A program made the translations under genes and the position numbers. The notes under the pieces are model-generated. The model was not told the DNA's origin and ran no database searches. It saw only the letters and a list, made by a program, of their open reading frames with translations. A stretch of 27,412 nucleotides of DNA from Atopobiaceae bacterium UBA1367 (lineage in GTDB: Bacteria; Actinomycetota; Coriobacteriia; Coriobacteriales; Atopobiaceae), in NCBI GenBank assembly GCA_002305995.1, contig DBRN01000001.1:1-27412 (forward strand), given 5' to 3'. This document shows positions 1 to 7,290 of the stretch, one piece after another (the stretch's first letter is position 1; every line of letters begins with the position of its first letter).

Positions 1-24
1 TGGGTCCTGGGTCCTGGGTCCTGG
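1..24. repeat. Heptamer tandem repeat at window edge
   Basis: TGGGTCC is repeated three times, followed by TGG, giving an exact 7-bp period over 24 bases. It begins at the first base of the window, so the true array may extend further left. No coding or regulatory role can be seen. Confidence 0.8.
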
Positions 25-52
25 AAAGCATGCTAGAGATCCCATGGGGGAA

Positions 53-400
53 TTTGTCTGTACTTTTTTCTCTCTGGAATTCTGAGGGCCACAGACAAAT
101 CGATTCATAGGCGTTTTTTGGATGCCTACAGGCTCTCCTCAACGGCGTGGCCTTGTGATTCCACAGACAAATTTACTTTTGGCTCATAATCACTGCGATG
201 AGGCACAGACAAATCGAGCTGCGGGCTGGTGCAAAAATTTGTCTGTACCCAACGGCGGCCGAAGCCTTGTGAATATGAGATTGTCTGTATTTCCAGACCC
301 TTCACACACCGGATGACATCTGTCGGGCTCGCAAAATCACCGACAAATCGATTGGTAGGCGCACGCCAGCAAAGAGCCTCCTGAAAAGTACAGACAAACC
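53..400. repeat. Array A1: mixed-orientation ACAGACAAAT repeats
   Basis: Eight copies of a short core, ACAGACAAA (variant ACCGACAAA), lie in both orientations. Forward cores start at 91, 163, 205, 339 and 390; inverted cores (TTTGTCTGT) start at 53, 238 and 280. Steps of 42 bp occur twice (163 to 205; 238 to 280), and one step is 51 bp. The better copies extend to GACAAATCGATT followed by TAGGCG (91 and 339). The array fills the gap to the left of the minus-strand CapA gene, and the nearest core ends about 10 bases beyond that gene's stop codon, so it is probably transcribed as its 3' untranslated region. No convincing gene lies in bases 1-408. The same core recurs at 17142-17506. Confidence 0.8.
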
Positions 401-408
401 TCGGGAGC

Positions 409-2139
409 CTATGCTGCCACCGGCACATCCTGCTCGGAAGAGATCTCCGACCTCGTTTGTCCGCCGGTCTTCCCTGAGCCACCATCGCCCTGGCCCTTCT
501 CATCCGGCTTGAAGCTGTCAGGCCCGAGGGCCAGCTCCTCCGCCACCGTGTCATAGTCCTGCCCCAGCACCTGAAGGCAGAACTCGTGGGCCCATGCGAC
601 CGTGAGGCTGGTGTTGTCGGTGTCGTTACTCTCCAGGTAGTTGCTCGCCGCAAGGGAGTCGGTGTAGTCGCGCAGCAGGTAGGTGGTCATGGAGATCCCC
701 ACGCCCTTGTGCGTGACCGTGGGCACGAGCGAGCATCCCCCCACAGAGCAGGTCCCGTCCGCACCCTTGACGAGCGTGACCTTGGCCAATCCCCCGATGA
801 GGTTCTCGTTGTCTATCTGCGTGCTGACGAAGTTGCCCACCGACCAGAAGCAGGGCACCTTGCGCCCATCCGATGCGGTCAGCACCTCCACGGGCTCGAT
901 GACGTGGGGATGTCCGCCGATGATCACGTCAGCACCCGCGTCCATGAGGACCTCGGCCATGTCGCGCTGGTCCTGCACCGGCTCGAGGTTGTACTCCTCC
1001 CCCCAGTGGGGAAACACGACCACCATGTCGGCCAGCTCATCGGCCTTGCGCACCGTGCGCCTCACATGATCCTCGTCGAGCGTCGAAACCGCGCCGCGCG
1101 GGTCCTCGTAGCCGTTGAGGTCATAGGTGTAGTTCAGCAGCGCCACCTTGAAGCCGTCCTTCTCGAAGACATGGACATCCTCGATCGAGGAGCTGGAATC
1201 GTGGGGATCGACCGCACCGATCACCGCCACCTCGGGATGCTTCGCACGCCAGAAGGAAAGCTCGCTCGAAAGGCCGTCGTAGCCCATGTCGAGGGCATGG
1301 TTGGTGGCGCGCAGGATGACGTTGAAGCCTGCCTTGGCCTCGGCATCCCCCATCTCCTGGGGTCCGTTGAACGAGGGGTACCCCGAGAACTCGAAGTCCG
1401 TGCCACCCAGCACCGTCTCCTGGTTGACCACCTTGATGTCGGCATCTGCCAGCTCGCTGTCGATGTGGGCAAAGATGTGATCGTAGTTGCGGGAGCCATT
1501 CGCATGAAAGCCGCTCTCGTACACGCCGCTGTGCTGGAGGATGTCCCCGACCATGACGAGGTCGACCTCGACGGGTCCACCCGTGGCGGACGCCTGTGAG
1601 GCAGCGGCGCCTGTCGAACCACGAGACGAGAGGACATCCCTCACGCAGCCGACCATGCCACGGATCGCCGACACGACCACGACGAGGCACAGGATGCAGG
1701 TGGCCGCGCCGAGGGCGATCCGCCGGGTGCGGAGGCGCCGCGCGGCACCCCGAGGGGGTCGGCCCCGGCGACTCCTGCTGGTGGGCACGACAGACCCACG
1801 ACGCGCGGACGAGCCGCTGCGACGGGAGGCGGGAGACGCCTGCACGGAACGGGCCGCCGTGGCGGAGGGCCTTCCGCTGCCGGTCGGGCGTCGATGGCCC
1901 GTCGGGCCCATGGTGCCTGTCGCACGCACACGCCGAGAGCCGGAGCCCTCCACACGCCGGCTGCCCGAGGCTCGCTCGCCCACCAGGCGCTGACGACCGG
2001 CCGGGAGGGTGCCTTTCCCCTGCCGCGCAGAGCCTCGTCGGGAGGGCCGCTCGTCGGGGCCATGCCCCGCATCACGCCGCGCACGCTGGCTGCGACCAGC
2101 GTCCCCGCGAGGAGTTCCCGCCCTCTTCCGATCAGCCAT
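409..2139 (-). CDS. CapA-like metallophosphatase-fold surface protein with basic N-terminal tail
   Basis: A 576-aa protein of the CapA/PgsA (PGA_cap) family, whose calcineurin-like fold is linked to surface polymer (poly-gamma-glutamate-type) synthesis or transport; the substrate here is unknown. The start at 2139 (MADRKRAG) follows GGGGAGG at 5-bp spacing; an upstream in-frame start at 2178 has no comparable site. Residues 1-140 are a low-complexity tail rich in Arg, Ser and Gly. A single membrane helix follows at about 141-160 (AATCILCLVVVVSAI), which would put the tail in the cytoplasm and the enzyme domain outside. The domain begins near residue 191, with MVGDILQHS, NQET, ATNHALD, HWGEEY and GGHPHVIEPVE as the metal-site and fold motifs. 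It is a clear paralogue of the gene at 4558-5898, with aspS between them. The basic tail is unusual for the family and could bind nucleic acid or acidic lipids (inference). Confidence 0.85.
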   Translation of the reverse strand: MADRKRAGTPRGDAGRSQRARRDAGHGPDERPSRRGSARQGKGTLPAGRQRLVGERASGSRRVEGSGSRRVRATGTMGPTGHRRPTGSGRPSATAARSVQASPASRRSGSSARRGSVVPTSRSRRGRPPRGAARRLRTRRIALGAATCILCLVVVVSAIRGMVGCVRDVLSSRGSTGAAASQASATGGPVEVDLVMVGDILQHSGVYESGFHANGSRNYDHIFAHIDSELADADIKVVNQETVLGGTDFEFSGYPSFNGPQEMGDAEAKAGFNVILRATNHALDMGYDGLSSELSFWRAKHPEVAVIGAVDPHDSSSSIEDVHVFEKDGFKVALLNYTYDLNGYEDPRGAVSTLDEDHVRRTVRKADELADMVVVFPHWGEEYNLEPVQDQRDMAEVLMDAGADVIIGGHPHVIEPVEVLTASDGRKVPCFWSVGNFVSTQIDNENLIGGLAKVTLVKGADGTCSVGGCSLVPTVTHKGVGISMTTYLLRDYTDSLAASNYLESNDTDNTSLTVAWAHEFCLQVLGQDYDTVAEELALGPDSFKPDEKGQGDGGSGKTGGQTRSEISSEQDVPVAA

Positions 2140-2367
2140 CGACCCTCCCCTGTCAGACGATGGTCCGACGGGCGCCACCTATCGCCGCGCGTCCCGCCGC
2201 ACACGCGTAAGCATACCCAGTTACCGGCAGCTTTGCCACATGGGAGCCGGAGACGGCGGCACAGGGCATGCATGCGGGAAAGGGAAAAGGGGCAAGGGGA
2301 AAGGCCAGGAACCTATGCCCGCGCAGCCATATGTCGTATGCAGGGCATCTCCACGCCCGGCCTGAGG

Positions 2368-2402
2368 CGAGGGCCCCACGTCGTGCAGGCATGAGGCCCT
2401 CG
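2368..2402 (-). terminator. Possible hairpin downstream of aspS
   Basis: CGAGGGCC (2368-2375) and GGCCCTCG (2395-2402) form an 8-bp inverted repeat with a 19-base loop, starting 20 bases past the aspS stop. No T-run follows, so a termination role is only suggested by position. The rest of the gap up to the CapA gene holds a purine-rich run (about 2277-2306) and a possible minus-strand -10 (TATGCT, 2210-2215). Confidence 0.35.
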
Positions 2403-2421
2403 TGGTCACCCGCGATCGCAG

Positions 2422-4188
2422 CTACAGCAGGCGTAGCGAGACATCCCTGAGCTGCGCGGCCGAAACCTCGCTCGGGGCGGCGCTCATGAGGTCGGAGCCA
2501 CTTGCGGTCTTGGGGAAGGCCATGACCTCGCGGATGGAGTCGCCGCCGGCAAGCAGCATGCACACACGGTCGAGGCCGAGGGCGAAGCCGCCCATGGGAG
2601 GGGCCCCGTACTCGAGGGCGTCCATCAGGAAGCCGAACTGCTCGCGCGCGCGCTCCTCGGTGAAGCCCAGGAGCTTGAGGACGCGCATCTGCAGCTCTGC
2701 GCTGTGGATGCGCATGCCGCCGCCGCCGGCCTCGCAGCCGTCCATGACGAAGTCATAGGTGTGGGAGCCCACGGACAGCGGATCGCTCTCGAGCCTGTCG
2801 ACGTCGGCCTCGACCGGCTGGGTGAAGGGCTGGTGCTCGGCGGCGTAGGCCTTGCGGTCCTCGTCCCATCGCACCAGCGGGAAGTCGACGACCCACAGAA
2901 AGTCGTGGCCCTCGCGAGGGAGGTCGAGCGCGTCGGCCATGTGGGTGCGCATGCCGCCCAGGATCTCGTCGGCCTTGAGGCGACTCTCCACGGCGAACAT
3001 CACCAGGTCGCCACGCTCGACGTCCATCTCGGCCCTGAGGGCATCCATCTCCTCGTCGGAGAAGAACTTGACGATGGGACTGTTGACCGAGCCATCCTCC
3101 CGAAAGGCGATCCAGGCGAGGCCCTTGGCGCCAAGGCCGGCGGCGACGGCAGCCAGCTTGTCGATCTGCGCACGGGGCCAGGTACCGGCGCCCTTGGCAT
3201 TGAGGGCCTTGACGTAGGTGCCCTCGGTGTTGGCGGCGCTGGCAAAGAGCTTGAACGCGGAGTTCGAGAAGATCGGGGTCACGTCATGAAGCTCCATGCC
3301 GTAGCGCGTGTCGGGACTGTCAGTGCCATAGGTGTCCATGGCATCCCAGTACGACATGCGACGGAGGGGAAGCCGCATGTCGACGCCCATCTCGGCAAAG
3401 GCATCGTGCAGCACGGCCTCGAGGGCGTCCATGACGTCATCCTGGTCGACGAAGCTCATCTCCACATCCACCTGCGTGAACTCGGGCTGGCGGTCGGCAC
3501 GCAGGTCCTCGTCGCGGAAGCACTTTGCCACCTGGTAGTAGCGCTCGACGCCACCGACCATCAGCAGCTGCTTGAGCAGCTGCGGGGATTGCGGGAGGGC
3601 ATAGAAGTGACCGGGCTGGGTGCGGCTCGGCACCAGGAAGTCACGCGCTCCCTCGGGCGTGGACTTGAAGAGCGCCGGCGTCTCGACCTCCATGAACGCA
3701 CGATCGTGGAGGGCCTTGCGGATCGCGAAGGTGAAGTCGGAGCGCATTCGCATGTTGGCCATCATCGACGGGCGGCGCAGGTCGAGGTAGCGATAGCGCA
3801 GCCGCACGTCCTCGGCGGTGTCGTCGTGATCCTCGATCTGGAACGGCGGGGTCCTGGAGGTGTTGAGCACCTCGATCTCAGAGGCCAGCACCTCGATCTC
3901 GCCGGTCACGATCTTGGGGTTCTCCATGCCCTCGGGGCGCTCGCGCACCATGCCGGTGACCTTGATGGGCCACTCGGAGCGAATGGTCTCGGCGGTGTGG
4001 AAGGCGGTGCCACCCGACTTCTCGGGGTCAAAGGAGACCTGCGTCATGCCCTCGCGGTCGCGGAGGTCGACGAATATCAGGCCGCCATGATCGCGGCGGT
4101 GCCACACCCAACCAGTGAGCGTGACCTCCTCGCCGATGTCCTTGCGGCGCAGCTCTGCGCAGGTGTGGGTGTGGAGTGAGAAGCTCAT
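2422..4188 (-). CDS. aspS: Aspartyl-tRNA synthetase, probably non-discriminating
   Basis: A 588-aa class IIb synthetase that charges tRNA-Asp in the cytoplasm, of normal bacterial length. The start at 4188 (MSFSLHTHTC) has AGAGGA about 8 bases upstream; the longer open frame to 4275 adds unconserved residues. The N-terminal OB-fold anticodon-binding domain covers about residues 15-105 (TGWVWHRRDHGGLIF). The catalytic core carries the flipping-loop region (STPEGARDFLVPSR), motif 2 (RYYQVAKCFRDEDLRADRQ, PEFTQVD), the bacterial GAD insertion in the middle, and motif 3 (GLDRVCMLLAG) near the C terminus. His34 in RRDHGG and Gly87 in RPEG match the residue pair known from non-discriminating AspRS enzymes, which also form Asp-tRNA-Asn; E. 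coli AspRS has Leu at the first position. This would imply a GatCAB amidotransferase elsewhere in the genome. Confidence 0.97.
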   Translation of the reverse strand: MSFSLHTHTCAELRRKDIGEEVTLTGWVWHRRDHGGLIFVDLRDREGMTQVSFDPEKSGGTAFHTAETIRSEWPIKVTGMVRERPEGMENPKIVTGEIEVLASEIEVLNTSRTPPFQIEDHDDTAEDVRLRYRYLDLRRPSMMANMRMRSDFTFAIRKALHDRAFMEVETPALFKSTPEGARDFLVPSRTQPGHFYALPQSPQLLKQLLMVGGVERYYQVAKCFRDEDLRADRQPEFTQVDVEMSFVDQDDVMDALEAVLHDAFAEMGVDMRLPLRRMSYWDAMDTYGTDSPDTRYGMELHDVTPIFSNSAFKLFASAANTEGTYVKALNAKGAGTWPRAQIDKLAAVAAGLGAKGLAWIAFREDGSVNSPIVKFFSDEEMDALRAEMDVERGDLVMFAVESRLKADEILGGMRTHMADALDLPREGHDFLWVVDFPLVRWDEDRKAYAAEHQPFTQPVEADVDRLESDPLSVGSHTYDFVMDGCEAGGGGMRIHSAELQMRVLKLLGFTEERAREQFGFLMDALEYGAPPMGGFALGLDRVCMLLAGGDSIREVMAFPKTASGSDLMSAAPSEVSAAQLRDVSLRLL

Positions 4189-4283
4189 GCGGACATCCTC
4201 TCGTCGTTGCCGCCCCGTGTCGGTACGGGCAGCGTGCTGACAGACGATGCGCGTACGTAGACGGCGCACGCACATGGCTTGCG

Positions 4284-4289
4284 ATTGTA
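4284..4289 (-). promoter_or_regulatory. Candidate -10 box of aspS
   Basis: On the minus strand this reads TACAAT (5 of 6 to TATAAT), which would place a transcription start near 4277 and an 89-base leader. The hexamer 17 bases upstream is CTCGCA, a poor -35, so the call rests on the -10 and position only. Confidence 0.35.
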
Positions 4290-4329
4290 CTACGAGCGCA
4301 TGTGGGTGCGAGCGCCCGCTTGGTTACAA

Positions 4330-4343
4330 CTTGGATATCCAAG
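4330..4343. promoter_or_regulatory. Perfect 14-bp palindrome upstream of aspS
   Basis: CTTGGATATCCAAG is an exact palindrome with no loop, in an AT-richer patch about 40 bp upstream of the possible aspS -10. The form suits a dimeric DNA-binding protein, but no regulator can be named from the sequence. Confidence 0.4.
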
Positions 4344-4474
4344 GCCCGCGCAAGCGCGAGGGCTCTTGTCGGCCAGCGCCTCGATGCGCATGGTCACGTT
4401 CCCGAGGGCCGCGCGGGTCCGTCCTCCTGCCGCAGGGTCGGGTCCGGGCGGCGAGGCCGGCGTCCTCCGCCAGC

Positions 4475-4525
4475 GGGAGCCGGAGGTCGACGGGAGCCGG
4501 AGGCCGGTGGGAGCCGGAGCGCCAG
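4475..4525. repeat. Three 17-bp tandem repeats
   Basis: GGGAGCCGGAG begins at 4475, 4492 and 4509, an exact 17-bp period. The last six bases of each unit vary (GTCGAC, GCCGGT, CGCCAG). It lies 33 bases past the stop of the second CapA gene, in non-coding sequence. Repeat number could vary between strains. Confidence 0.75.
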
Positions 4526-4557
4526 GTCACACCACGACCCCTCCCCGCACGGCAGCG

Positions 4558-5898
4558 TCACAGCGAGCCGTGAACCGAGGCCGTCTCCCTGTCAAAGGCG
4601 TCACCCAACACCTGTGCGCAATAGTCCGCGTACCATGCGGCCGTGGCCCCGTTGCCCCCGTCGATGGACGAGATGGGACTGCGCGCCGCCAGCTCGTCGG
4701 TGTAATCGGCCAGCTTGTAGGCGGTTATGCCGGCGGTGCCGCCCTCGCGCTGCGTGACCGTGGGAATGAAGGCGTACTCCCCCACCCGCGCGCCCTGGGC
4801 GTCCTTCACGAAGTCGATCCTCACCATGCCCCCCACCATGTTTGCCGCTCCCAGCTGCGTGGAAACGAAGTTGCCCACCGACCAGCACACCAGCATGCGC
4901 TCATCACCCTCGCCCAGCACCTCGACCGGCTGGATCACGTGCGGATGCCCGCCGATGACCACGTCGGCGCCCGCCTCGCGCAGCACATCCGCCCAATGGC
5001 GCTCGCGCTCGGTGGGGACGGTCTCGTACTCCTCGCCCCAGTGGGCGAAGACCACCACGATGTCCGCTCGCTCGCGGGCGGCCGCCACATCGGCCCTGAC
5101 GCCCTCCTCGCTCATCACCGACACCGCGCGTCCGTCATGGGCCGGGTCGACGTTGCCGTTGAGCACGTCGGTGTAGTTGAGCAGCGCGATGCGCAGTCCG
5201 TCCTTCTCGTACACGTAGGCCCCCGCAGGAGAGGTGCCCCCAGCAGGGCAGATGCCATCGTCATCGGGATCCGCCATGCCGATGACCGCCACCTCTGGAT
5301 GCGCGGACGCCCAGTACGCGAGCTCTGCGCGGACGCCATCGTATCCCAGGTCAAGCGTGTGGTTGGTGGCCTTGAGGATCACGTCGAAGCCGGCGGCCGC
5401 CTCTGCGTCGCCCACCTCCTGAGGGCTGTTGAACGTGGGGTAGCCGGTATACGGCCAGCTGGAGCCGCCCAGGATGGTCTCCTGGTTGAGCACAGCCACG
5501 TCCGCCTCGGCTATGTCGGCAGCGAGGGGCGCAAAGAGGTGATCGTAGGCCAGCGACCCGTCCGCCTGGCGGCCGCTGTCGATGACCGACGAGTGCATCA
5601 GGATGTCGCCCACCATCATGAGACGCACGGTGACCGTCTCGGCAGGTTGTGCGACAGGCTGCTCCTGCGGCTCGTCGGTGGCCTGCACATCGCTCACCGA
5701 CACGCGGGGCATTCGCTGCGGGCGCTCTCCCTGCGCACGGCCGGGGGATGCCATGAGCGCGCGGAAGGCCAGAGTGGCCACCAGCACCACCGCCAGCACG
5801 ACCAGCGCCAGCAGGGAGACCTTGCACCACCTGCGGCGCCGTCGGGCCCCTGACGCACTTGGGCGGCGCCCGTCAGGTTGTGAATGCTGCTCTGTCAT
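4558..5898 (-). CDS. CapA-like metallophosphatase-fold surface protein (second copy)
   Basis: A 446-aa CapA/PGA_cap family protein. The start at 5898 has GGAGGAGG five bases upstream. A short basic N terminus (RRRRRW near residue 20) leads to one membrane helix at about 24-47 (VSLLALVVLAVVLVATLAF), then a Pro/Gln-rich linker, with the domain from about residue 89 (VRLMMVGDILMHSSV). NQETILGG, KATNHTLDLGYDG, HWGEEYET, GGHPHVIQPVEV and WSVGNFVSTQL match the other CapA protein motif for motif, so the two are paralogues from a duplication that now flanks aspS. This copy lacks the roughly 140-residue basic tail and has a short insertion (ICPAGGTSPAG) before the YVYEKDGL strand. The domain should sit on the outer face of the membrane. 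The substrate is unknown; poly-gamma-glutamate or capsule assembly is the family precedent. Confidence 0.86.
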   Translation of the reverse strand: MTEQHSQPDGRRPSASGARRRRRWCKVSLLALVVLAVVLVATLAFRALMASPGRAQGERPQRMPRVSVSDVQATDEPQEQPVAQPAETVTVRLMMVGDILMHSSVIDSGRQADGSLAYDHLFAPLAADIAEADVAVLNQETILGGSSWPYTGYPTFNSPQEVGDAEAAAGFDVILKATNHTLDLGYDGVRAELAYWASAHPEVAVIGMADPDDDGICPAGGTSPAGAYVYEKDGLRIALLNYTDVLNGNVDPAHDGRAVSVMSEEGVRADVAAARERADIVVVFAHWGEEYETVPTERERHWADVLREAGADVVIGGHPHVIQPVEVLGEGDERMLVCWSVGNFVSTQLGAANMVGGMVRIDFVKDAQGARVGEYAFIPTVTQREGGTAGITAYKLADYTDELAARSPISSIDGGNGATAAWYADYCAQVLGDAFDRETASVHGSL

Positions 5899-5919
5899 GC
5901 CAACCTCCTCCTCCCGACC

Positions 5920-5925
5920 ATGATA
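5920..5925 (-). promoter_or_regulatory. Candidate -10 box of second CapA gene
   Basis: On the minus strand this reads TATCAT, 21 bases upstream of the ATG, which would give a very short leader starting just ahead of the GGAGGAGG site. No good -35 is visible. The gap to the divergent HAD gene is only 123 bp, so promoters for both must lie here. Confidence 0.3.
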
Positions 5926-6021
5926 CGCTCAGACACCGGGGCCATGGTCGCTCCCGGCAGGCGAGCTGCCTCATGTGAACGGATGGGCGCGGGGCATCGC
6001 GCCCGCACGACGAAGAGATGG

Positions 6022-6678
6022 ATGGCTATGCGCTACAAGGCTGTTGTCTTCGACCTCGACGGGACGCTCCTCTACACGCTCGAGGACCTGTACCTCGCCA
6101 CCAACCATGCGTTGGCGGCCACTGGGCTGCCCCCACGCACGCGCGAGGAGGTGCGGCGCTTCGTGGGCAACGGGTATCGGAGGCTGGCATGCCTCGCCTC
6201 TCCCGAGGGAACCCCCGACGAGGTGCAGGAGCAGGTGCTTGCCTCCTTCAACGAGCACTATCTCGCACATGACCAGGACAACACGCGCCCCTATCCTGGG
6301 ATCCTTGAGCTGCTCGGGAGGCTGTCTGCCGCCGGGGTCAAGGCAGCCGTGGTCTCGAACAAGGGCGATGCGGCGGTCCAGGACCTGGTCGAGCATTACT
6401 TTCCCGGCGTGTTCGAGGCGGTGGCCGGCGAGCGCGCGGGAGTACGACGCAAGCCCGCGCCCGACACGGTGCTGGCCGTCATGGAGCGGATGGGTGTGGG
6501 CGCCGATGAGACGGCGTACGTGGGAGACTCCGAGGTGGACGTGCTCACCGCCGCACGCGTCGGCTGCGAGCACATCATCGTGACCTGGGGCTATCGCGAT
6601 CGTGACTACCTGAGGAAGCGGGGCGGGCGGGTGTTCGCGGACACCTGCGAGGAGCTTGGGCAGCTGCTGTTGGGATAG
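6022..6678 (+). CDS. HAD-family phosphatase, phosphoglycolate phosphatase-like
   Basis: A 218-aa cytoplasmic haloacid dehalogenase-superfamily phosphatase of the Gph/PgmB type. Motif I DLDGT (residues 11-15) supplies nucleophile Asp11 and acid/base Asp13; the following helical stretch (about 20-90) is a C1 cap. Motif II is VVSNKGD (Ser112), motif III Lys144 in RRKPAPD, and motif IV VGDSEVDV with Asp169 and Asp173. All catalytic residues are present. The start is 6022 or 6028 (MAMRYK or MRYK): GAAGAG at 6012-6017 serves either; the longer frame back to 5884 overlaps the divergent gene and is unlikely. Phosphoglycolate is the closest family substrate, but pyrophosphatase (PpaX-like) or sugar phosphate activity cannot be excluded. 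A large inverted repeat array begins 24 bases past its stop. Confidence 0.88.
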   Translation: MAMRYKAVVFDLDGTLLYTLEDLYLATNHALAATGLPPRTREEVRRFVGNGYRRLACLASPEGTPDEVQEQVLASFNEHYLAHDQDNTRPYPGILELLGRLSAAGVKAAVVSNKGDAAVQDLVEHYFPGVFEAVAGERAGVRRKPAPDTVLAVMERMGVGADETAYVGDSEVDVLTAARVGCEHIIVTWGYRDRDYLRKRGGRVFADTCEELGQLLLG

Positions 6679-6701
6679 GGGACGCCTCGGGCAGCCTCGT
6701 G

Positions 6702-7152
6702 GGAAAGGTCTTTGACGAGCTGTGACGCTGATGGCCGAGGTGCGGAAAGAAAAAGCCGGAGCTGTGACCCCGGAAGCCCCGCGTCGGAAAGGAAATTCCG
6801 AAGTTGTGAGGGGTTCGGGAAAATACCGGAAAGGAAAAGCCGGAGTTGTGAGCGGCTCGGGAGCATACCGGAAAGGAAATCCCGAAGTTGTGACAGACAA
6901 CCGCCCTCACAAGTCGGGCTTTTTCTTTCCAGCCCATGCGCAGCTTCTACGCAGGCGCGCACAACTCCTGCTTTTCCTTTCCGGCGTGGGGCCTCCGGGG
7001 TCACAGCTCCGGCTTTTCCTTTCCGGCCCCCAAGGCCGAGCCGCACAACTTTGGGATTTCCTTTCCGGTATGGCGAGGCAGACAGCACAGGTTGCCATTT
7101 TCCTTTCCGCCCGCCCTCGCCAAGCCGCCACAGGTCCGTCGCTCCCCCTTCC
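6702..7152. repeat. Array B: 42-bp-period repeats in two opposed blocks
   Basis: Five forward 24-bp cores begin at 6702, 6744, 6786, 6828 and 6870, exactly 42 bp apart. The consensus starts GGAAAGGAAAAGCCGGAG and ends TTGTGA. After a 13-base gap the same core appears inverted at 6907, 6959, 7001, 7043 and 7085 (steps 52, 42, 42, 42), plus a decayed copy at about 7128. The 18-bp linkers vary, but the 6768-6785 linker matches the inverted linker 6983-7000 at 15 of 18 positions, so 6744-6809 and 6959-7024 form a 66-bp imperfect inverted repeat. Linkers before 6828 and 6870 also share TCGGGA and ATACC. The array fills most of the gap between the HAD gene and the next gene. Copies are too diverged and oppositely oriented for a CRISPR. 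Open frames through it (period 14 codons, ERKSRSC-like) are a by-product of 42 being divisible by three. Confidence 0.9.
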
Positions 7153-7244
7153 AGCCCTGCGGCAACCCACCCCGGCCCCTTGTCGGCTCGCGCGCCGCTT
7201 GCCTATTGCCCGGAATGACCATGGCCGACCGCATGGTGGGCAGG

Positions 7245-7250
7245 TATCAT
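7245..7250 (+). promoter_or_regulatory. Candidate -10 box of the 101-aa gene
   Basis: TATCAT lies 40 bases upstream of the ATG at 7291 and would start transcription near 7257. No convincing -35 is seen. A TTGACA at 7264-7269 lies too close to the start codon to be the -35 of this gene. Confidence 0.3.
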
Positions 7251-7290
7251 TTAGCCATGGGGCTTGACACCTTCGGAGAAAGGACTCGCT

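Larger units (their letters stand above)
4189..4557. other. Intergenic region between aspS start and second CapA gene
   Basis: A 369-bp gap between two minus-strand genes. From the aspS side it holds a possible -10 (4284-4289), a 14-bp palindrome (4330-4343), a GC-rich inverted repeat around 4343-4363 (GCGC AA GCGC core with flanking CCC/GGG) that might end CapA2 transcription, and three 17-bp tandem repeats (4475-4525). No coding frame here has a credible ribosome binding site or recognisable product. Confidence 0.6.

Noticed and set aside
2704..4179. Long plus-strand open frame (491 codons) opposite aspS
   Set aside because: It is a shadow frame of aspS; its His/Val/Gly-rich composition is typical of antisense translation of GC-rich genes.
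4279..5853. Plus-strand open frame (524 codons) opposite the second CapA gene
   Set aside because: It covers the CapA gene antisense and the repeat-bearing gap, without recognisable domains.
6702..7152. CRISPR array
   Set aside because: The cores vary between copies, the two halves are oppositely oriented, linkers are only 18 bp and partly similar to each other, and no cas gene is present.
7264..7269. TTGACA as the -35 of the 101-aa gene
   Set aside because: A -10 at the normal distance would overlap the start codon and ribosome binding site.
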